In this document: in pieces, positions 60,550-64,000 of the stretch | Layout: every line of letters starts with the position of its first letter | How positions within the stretch are numbered: position 1 is the stretch's first letter | From: Methanothermococcus thermolithotrophicus DSM 2095 | GTDB lineage: Archaea; AGJL01; Methanococci; Methanococcales; Methanococcaceae | Assembly (NCBI RefSeq): GCF_946463545.1 | Contig: NZ_OX296583.1 | Location: 843,035 to 907,034 of the forward strand | Direction: 5' to 3' | DNA length: 64,000 bases | Made by a program: the position numbers and the translations under genes | Notes under the pieces: generated by a model | Told to the model about the DNA's origin: nothing | Database searches by the model: none | The model's input: the letters and a program-made list of their open reading frames with translations, nothing else

Positions 60550-61056
60550 ATGAAGCTATTTATTTACCATGCAAACCAGTGTGATCCAAAGAGATGTACT
60601 GCATTAAAAATGGGCAGGTTGGGAAAGGCAAAGATAATAAACAACCACTACAAAATACCAAAAGGAAGTATATTACTCAATCCTTTTGCCGAAAAAACAG
60701 TTTCCGTTGAAGATCGTCCTATAATTGAAAAATATGGGATACTTGCACTGGACTGTTCATGGAAACAGGCAGAAAAAATATTTAAAAAATCTGGGACAAA
60801 AAATCAGCGTAGTTTACCATTTTTAATAGCAGCAAACCCTGTTAATTATGGAAAACCTTGTAAATTATCTACCTTAGAAGCATTTATAGCAACACTATAT
60901 ATCACAAACTATAAAAATGATGCCATCTCTTTATTAAATGGTTTCAAATGGGCAAATGCTTTTATAGATGTTAATAGTGAATTACTTGAAAAGTATCGTG
61001 GTAAAACATCAGATGAAATAATCAAAATTCAGAACAAAGTTTTAGGAAAACTTTAA
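60550..61056 (+). CDS. tsr3: rRNA aminocarboxypropyltransferase Tsr3 homologue (DUF367)
   Basis: This 168-residue protein begins MKLFIYHANQCDPKRCTALKM, with GSILLNPFAEK, ALDCSWKQAEK, RSLPFLIAANPVNYGKPCKLSTLEA. These are the signatures of Tsr3, which adds an aminocarboxypropyl group from SAM to a hypermodified small-subunit rRNA nucleotide. GGTGAT lies eight bases ahead of the ATG. The next gene downstream is another ribosome-related one (L40e). Confidence 0.92.
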   Translation: MKLFIYHANQCDPKRCTALKMGRLGKAKIINNHYKIPKGSILLNPFAEKTVSVEDRPIIEKYGILALDCSWKQAEKIFKKSGTKNQRSLPFLIAANPVNYGKPCKLSTLEAFIATLYITNYKNDAISLLNGFKWANAFIDVNSELLEKYRGKTSDEIIKIQNKVLGKL

Positions 61057-61057
61057 G

Positions 61058-61190
61058 ATAAATCCCTTCAGGATTTATTACTCACGGCTTTGCCGTGATG
61101 AAAAAGGATGACTAAGCCTTTCGATCCAACCTCCTTTTCTAACGGGTTGGATACAAAGGTCCGCTAACTTTGGCATCTAAGCCTTTAAAA
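61058..61190. repeat. Hairpin cluster between tsr3 and rpl40e
   Basis: Perfect hairpins lie at 61058-61078 (ATAAATCC/GGATTTAT), 61082-61098 (TCACGGC/GCCGTGA, TTT loop) and 61124-61152 (ATCCAACC/GGTTGGAT). A one-mismatch pair TAAGCCTTT/AAAAGCTTA is near 61170-61190. The ATCCAAC arms resemble the element at 22285. Confidence 0.8.
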
Positions 61191-61231
61191 AAGCTTAATG
61201 AGATTTTGAAAGGAAACAATAGGTGATTTAA

Positions 61232-61375
61232 ATGGCTTTTGAAGAAGCAATAAAAAGAATTTTTATGAAAAAAATCTGCATGAGATGCAACGCAAGAAAC
61301 TCATGGAAAGCTAAAAAATGTAGAAAATGTGGATACTCAAAGTTAAGACCTAAAGCAAAAGAAGCTAGAGGATAA
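61232..61375 (+). CDS. rpl40e: Ribosomal protein L40e
   Basis: A 47-residue zinc-ribbon ribosomal protein: [14 protein letters not shown], then [10 protein letters not shown] and [18 protein letters not shown]. The four cysteines and the KLRPKAKE ending identify archaeal L40e. AGGTGATTTAA precedes the ATG. It is shorter than common ORF cut-offs and easily missed. Confidence 0.96.
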   Translation: MAFEEAIKRIFMKKICMRCNARNSWKAKKCRKCGYSKLRPKAKEARG

Positions 61376-61378
61376 ACC

Positions 61379-61437
61379 AAACAATCTTTTTGTTATGCTC
61401 TATTTTTTTATCTATTTTTATTTTTAAAAATTTTTAA
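61379..61437 (+). terminator. T-rich terminator after rpl40e
   Basis: Several oligo-T runs (CTTTTTG, ATTTTTTTATC, ATTTTTATTTTTAAAAATTTTT) follow the rpl40e stop, ending before the convergent aksA stop at 61456. Confidence 0.6.
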
Positions 61438-61455
61438 AGTATAATAAATTTAAAC

Positions 61456-62622
61456 TTATTCTTTTCCAATTACTTCATGTACTATCTTTTTAAATATTTC
61501 ATCATTTATTTCTATTCCTTTTTCCCTGGTGGCTTTTATTTTCTTTACAATTTCCCACATGTCCTCTCTTGTAGCATCCATCCCTAATTCATTTAATCTA
61601 TGAGCTACAGCTTTACATCCAGAATGTTTTCCAAGTATTATTTCCCTCTTCTGACCAATTTTTTCAGGTAGGAATGGTTCATAAGTTAGCGGATTTTCAA
61701 GAACTGCATCTACATGTATTCCACTTTCATGATAGAATACCATTTCTCCAACTATCGGTTTGTTTTCAGGAACCTTTATTTTTGAATATTTTTCCACCAG
61801 TTTAGAGAGCTCAGTGAGCACTTCTATATTTAGGCCCATATCAACATCATAGAGTACTTTTAAAGCCATTACTATTTCTTCCAAAGACGTGTTTCCTGCC
61901 CTTTCACCTATTCCATTTACTGTGGTTGAAACAGCTTTAGCCCCCCCAATTAAACCATAAATTGAGTTTATAACTGCAAATCCAAAATCATTGTGGCAAT
62001 GAACACCTATGTGTGCTTTTTTTAGATTTTTACTTAATTCCGAACATATGAATTCCATAGACTGTGGTGTGGCACAACCTACTGTATCCGCAATATGGAC
62101 CCTATCTGCACCGTGTTCCTCTGCATTTTTATGAATTCTTATAATATCTTCGATTGGAGTTCTTGTAGCATCTTCAGCTGAGAAGGCAACAAATAATCCA
62201 TGGTCTTTTGCATACTCTATTGCTTTCATTCCCATTTCTTCTACTTCATCAAGAGTTTTATTAAATTTATACTTCAAATGGAGTGGTGATGTAGCTATAA
62301 ATGTTATTATACCATCTACGTCACATTTTAATGCTTTATCAATATCATCTTTTAGAACCCTACATAGGGCAAGTATATCAGCGTTTAAACCTTCATTGGC
62401 GATTGATCTTACTGCATCTCCCTCTTTTTCGGATACTACTGGAAATCCTGCTTCAATTTGTTTAATTCCCAATTCATCTAATTTCCTAGCAATTTCTAGT
62501 TTTTCTTCTTTGGAAAAACACACACCTGGTGTTTGTTCTCCATCTCTTAATGTTGTATCATACAGATAAATGTCTTTTAATTTTAATTTTGGGTTATAAG
62601 GTGATACTGCTTTCCAATCCAT
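61456..62622 (-). CDS. aksA: Homocitrate synthase AksA
   Basis: This 388-residue LeuA-family enzyme condenses 2-oxoglutarate (and its longer homologues) with acetyl-CoA to build the 7-mercaptoheptanoyl chain of coenzyme B. The start MDWKAVSPYNPKL with LYDTTLRDGEQTPGVCF, the metal motif GVHCHNDFGFAVIN, GERAGNTSLEE and FYHESGIHVDAV match methanococcal AksA more closely than LeuA or CimA, as I recall those sequences. It lacks the C-terminal regulatory domain of LeuA. GAGGTATTATT precedes the ATG. The 201-bp upstream gap has an imperfect inverted pair AGTCGTTAACGA...TCGTTGACGACT. Confidence 0.9.
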   Translation of the reverse strand: MDWKAVSPYNPKLKLKDIYLYDTTLRDGEQTPGVCFSKEEKLEIARKLDELGIKQIEAGFPVVSEKEGDAVRSIANEGLNADILALCRVLKDDIDKALKCDVDGIITFIATSPLHLKYKFNKTLDEVEEMGMKAIEYAKDHGLFVAFSAEDATRTPIEDIIRIHKNAEEHGADRVHIADTVGCATPQSMEFICSELSKNLKKAHIGVHCHNDFGFAVINSIYGLIGGAKAVSTTVNGIGERAGNTSLEEIVMALKVLYDVDMGLNIEVLTELSKLVEKYSKIKVPENKPIVGEMVFYHESGIHVDAVLENPLTYEPFLPEKIGQKREIILGKHSGCKAVAHRLNELGMDATREDMWEIVKKIKATREKGIEINDEIFKKIVHEVIGKE

Positions 62623-62823
62623 AATAATACCTCTATTGATGATTTAACAATATATATTGGATTTATTAGTTGGTATCAACTATTAGTCGTTAACGATTTA
62701 ATAAATATCATCTGAAACTAGGATGGATAAATATGGTGTAATTTCGTTGACGACTGCGACCACACGTGATCTAAATAAGTACAATTATCATAATTTATTA
62801 CCATAATTTAATATGATTTGAGA

Positions 62824-64000
62824 TTAATCCTTAACTTCCAGTATGTATAGGGTATCCCCACTTTTGATCTTTTTGAGAACATCTGAATTTTTTACTATTT
62901 TAGCAACAACATTGGTTCCTTCAAAGGATTCACCAGTAGGACCGTATTTGTCACTTTTACTTAGTCTAACTCCTATGTATCCCTTATATTTCTTCACCAT
63001 GTTTGTTACCGCTATGTAACCTCCGTCCAATGTATCTTGAGGGGTGTTTTCGGGTAACAATCCCTTTGCATATTCCAGATTTCTTTCAAACATTGCCATA
63101 TCCTTGTGACTTAGATATACCTTTAGTTTTCCTATTCTCTTTGTGGTTAATCCTGTAGTTTTTCTAAAGTACCATGCTGTTACAGGGGCGTCTTCATCGA
63201 ATATTTTAATGTAAAGAATATCATCTGGAGATATTCCTTTTGTGGTTACCTCTCCACTTTTTATAATATCCATTGTATATTCGGGGCTTTGATCTACAAC
63301 AATCGCATCTTCATCAGCTATTCCGTCTAAATTATGTTTAATATTATGCTTTTTAAACAGTTCTTTAGCTTCTTTTTGGGTTTTACCAATAGCGTTTAAT
63401 CTCTCGGGTTTAGTCAATACCGTTATTATACCACTATCTGAAAAATCAACTAAATCCATTCCTTTGGTTATTTTACCTACTATCGTATGGGATAACGTGG
63501 AAACCCTATTTTCCTTGTAAATATATACCTTCCCTACACCAGTTCCTGTGTTTCTAACAGATATAACTCCTCTATCCCTATCCTCAAAGTTTTCTTCATC
63601 AATTAATAAAGTCTGCAATCTACAGTCAGCGACATAAGTATTTGTATGCTCTGTAACTTCGAAATAACCATCTTCCATAATTGCAAGGCTGTGTTCAACG
63701 CTTTTTGGTGGTCCATCAAATTCAGCTTCAGAGTAGGTATATATTTTCCAGCCGTCCTGTAGCTTAGTGTTTAAATCATTAGTTACAACGTAATCTATTT
63801 CCTCTTTAGACTCCCTTAATGGCTCAATTGATATTATTTTATCTTCAGGTTTTAAATTGGATAAAACCCTTTTTCCACCGATTAATATACCTATTTTTGG
63901 ATTTTCAAGACCATATACTTCTTCCAGGTCTTTTCTAATAAAAACAAGGTGTCCCTCATTTTTATCAAGTCCAGAAATACTTAAAACAACGTCCCATTTT
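62824..64000 (-). CDS. Methanogenesis marker protein 3 (UPF0288), N-terminus outside window
   Basis: The minus-strand frame is open from the stop at 62824 to the window edge, 392 codons, although an internal Met at 63678 could be taken for a start. I checked that the codons upstream continue (…[26 protein letters not shown]) without stops. Features are [48 protein letters not shown] and [32 protein letters not shown]. Together these fit the UPF0288/marker-3 family present in methanogens, with peptidyl-prolyl-isomerase-like parts. Function unknown. Confidence 0.82.
   Translation of the reverse strand, partial: KWDVVLSISGLDKNEGHLVFIRKDLEEVYGLENPKIGILIGGKRVLSNLKPEDKIISIEPLRESKEEIDYVVTNDLNTKLQDGWKIYTYSEAEFDGPPKSVEHSLAIMEDGYFEVTEHTNTYVADCRLQTLLIDEENFEDRDRGVISVRNTGTGVGKVYIYKENRVSTLSHTIVGKITKGMDLVDFSDSGIITVLTKPERLNAIGKTQKEAKELFKKHNIKHNLDGIADEDAIVVDQSPEYTMDIIKSGEVTTKGISPDDILYIKIFDEDAPVTAWYFRKTTGLTTKRIGKLKVYLSHKDMAMFERNLEYAKGLLPENTPQDTLDGGYIAVTNMVKKYKGYIGVRLSKSDKYGPTGESFEGTNVVAKIVKNSDVLKKIKSGDTLYILEVKD

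Noticed and set aside
63676..63678. Start codon of the marker-3 gene at 63678
   Set aside because: The frame continues upstream to the window edge with family-like sequence and no stop, so this Met is internal.

Overview
The window is an AT-rich (about one third G+C by eye) archaeal chromosome segment from a hydrogenotrophic methanogen of the order Methanococcales (Methanococcus or Methanothermococcus type). The evidence is the gene set: Hmd [Fe]-hydrogenase with its cofactor genes, CfbC (coenzyme F430), CofC (coenzyme F420), MfnA (methanofuran), AksA (coenzyme B), methanogenesis marker 3, deoxyhypusine synthase, Rpo4-L21e-Pus10, archaeal TATA/BRE promoters, and GGTGA-type ribosome binding sites ahead of ATG, TTG or GTG starts. 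I see no prophage, insertion sequence with a transposase, or CRISPR array.

Layout. 1-9 kb: rpo4/rpl21e/pus10 (minus), an EndoQ-like nuclease, an MFS transporter, SfsA, a CPA2 antiporter with a CBS protein, Pcm and PdxS. 9.1-10.3 kb: a stable-RNA cluster (tRNA-Thr, Pro, Tyr, Lys, 5S rRNA, tRNA-Asp) in which the Lys-5S-Asp block is repeated exactly. 10.4-14.8 kb: a polyferredoxin and a complete iron-type ABC importer. 14.8-18.2 kb: a four-gene minus-strand operon around ApgM. 18.25-18.85 kb: a non-coding segment holding eight perfect hairpins at about 28-bp spacing, framed by a 10-bp inverted repeat. 18.9-26.2 kb: ArgC, CofC, a metallo-beta-lactamase protein, BirA, three OB-fold/RPA proteins, PurT and a YdjM-type membrane protein. 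26.3-31.7 kb: the hmd locus (hmd, hcgA, three related membrane proteins, probable hcgG). 31.7-46 kb: central metabolism (FumA, MfnA, IlvE, GuaB, ThrC, LeuD), deoxyhypusine synthase and HypF, then a candidate structured RNA. 46-53 kb: a zinc-ribbon protein, an acetolactate-synthase-like enzyme and a large Hhe-like helicase-nuclease. 53-64 kb: a K+ channel, an FAH-family protein, HPRT, an FAD oxidoreductase, CfbC, TrmG10, Tsr3, L40e, AksA and the 3' part of methanogenesis marker 3.

The most unusual theme is a family of short perfect hairpins (7-11 bp arms, usually 3-nt loops such as TTC, AAA, GAA, often next to TCGA). They occur singly, in regular arrays, inside genes in frame (EndoQ, an OB-fold protein, probably ApgM and BirA), and as cores of tandem amplifications (45 bp x5 inside hypF; 93 bp x4.5 that repeats the end of leuD; a duplicated gene tail at 38.9 kb). 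Arm sequences differ between copies but remain perfectly complementary, so the hairpin rather than the sequence seems to be conserved. I regard this as the best candidate for an undescribed element system. A second candidate is the promoter-preceded structured RNA near 45.8-46.0 kb.
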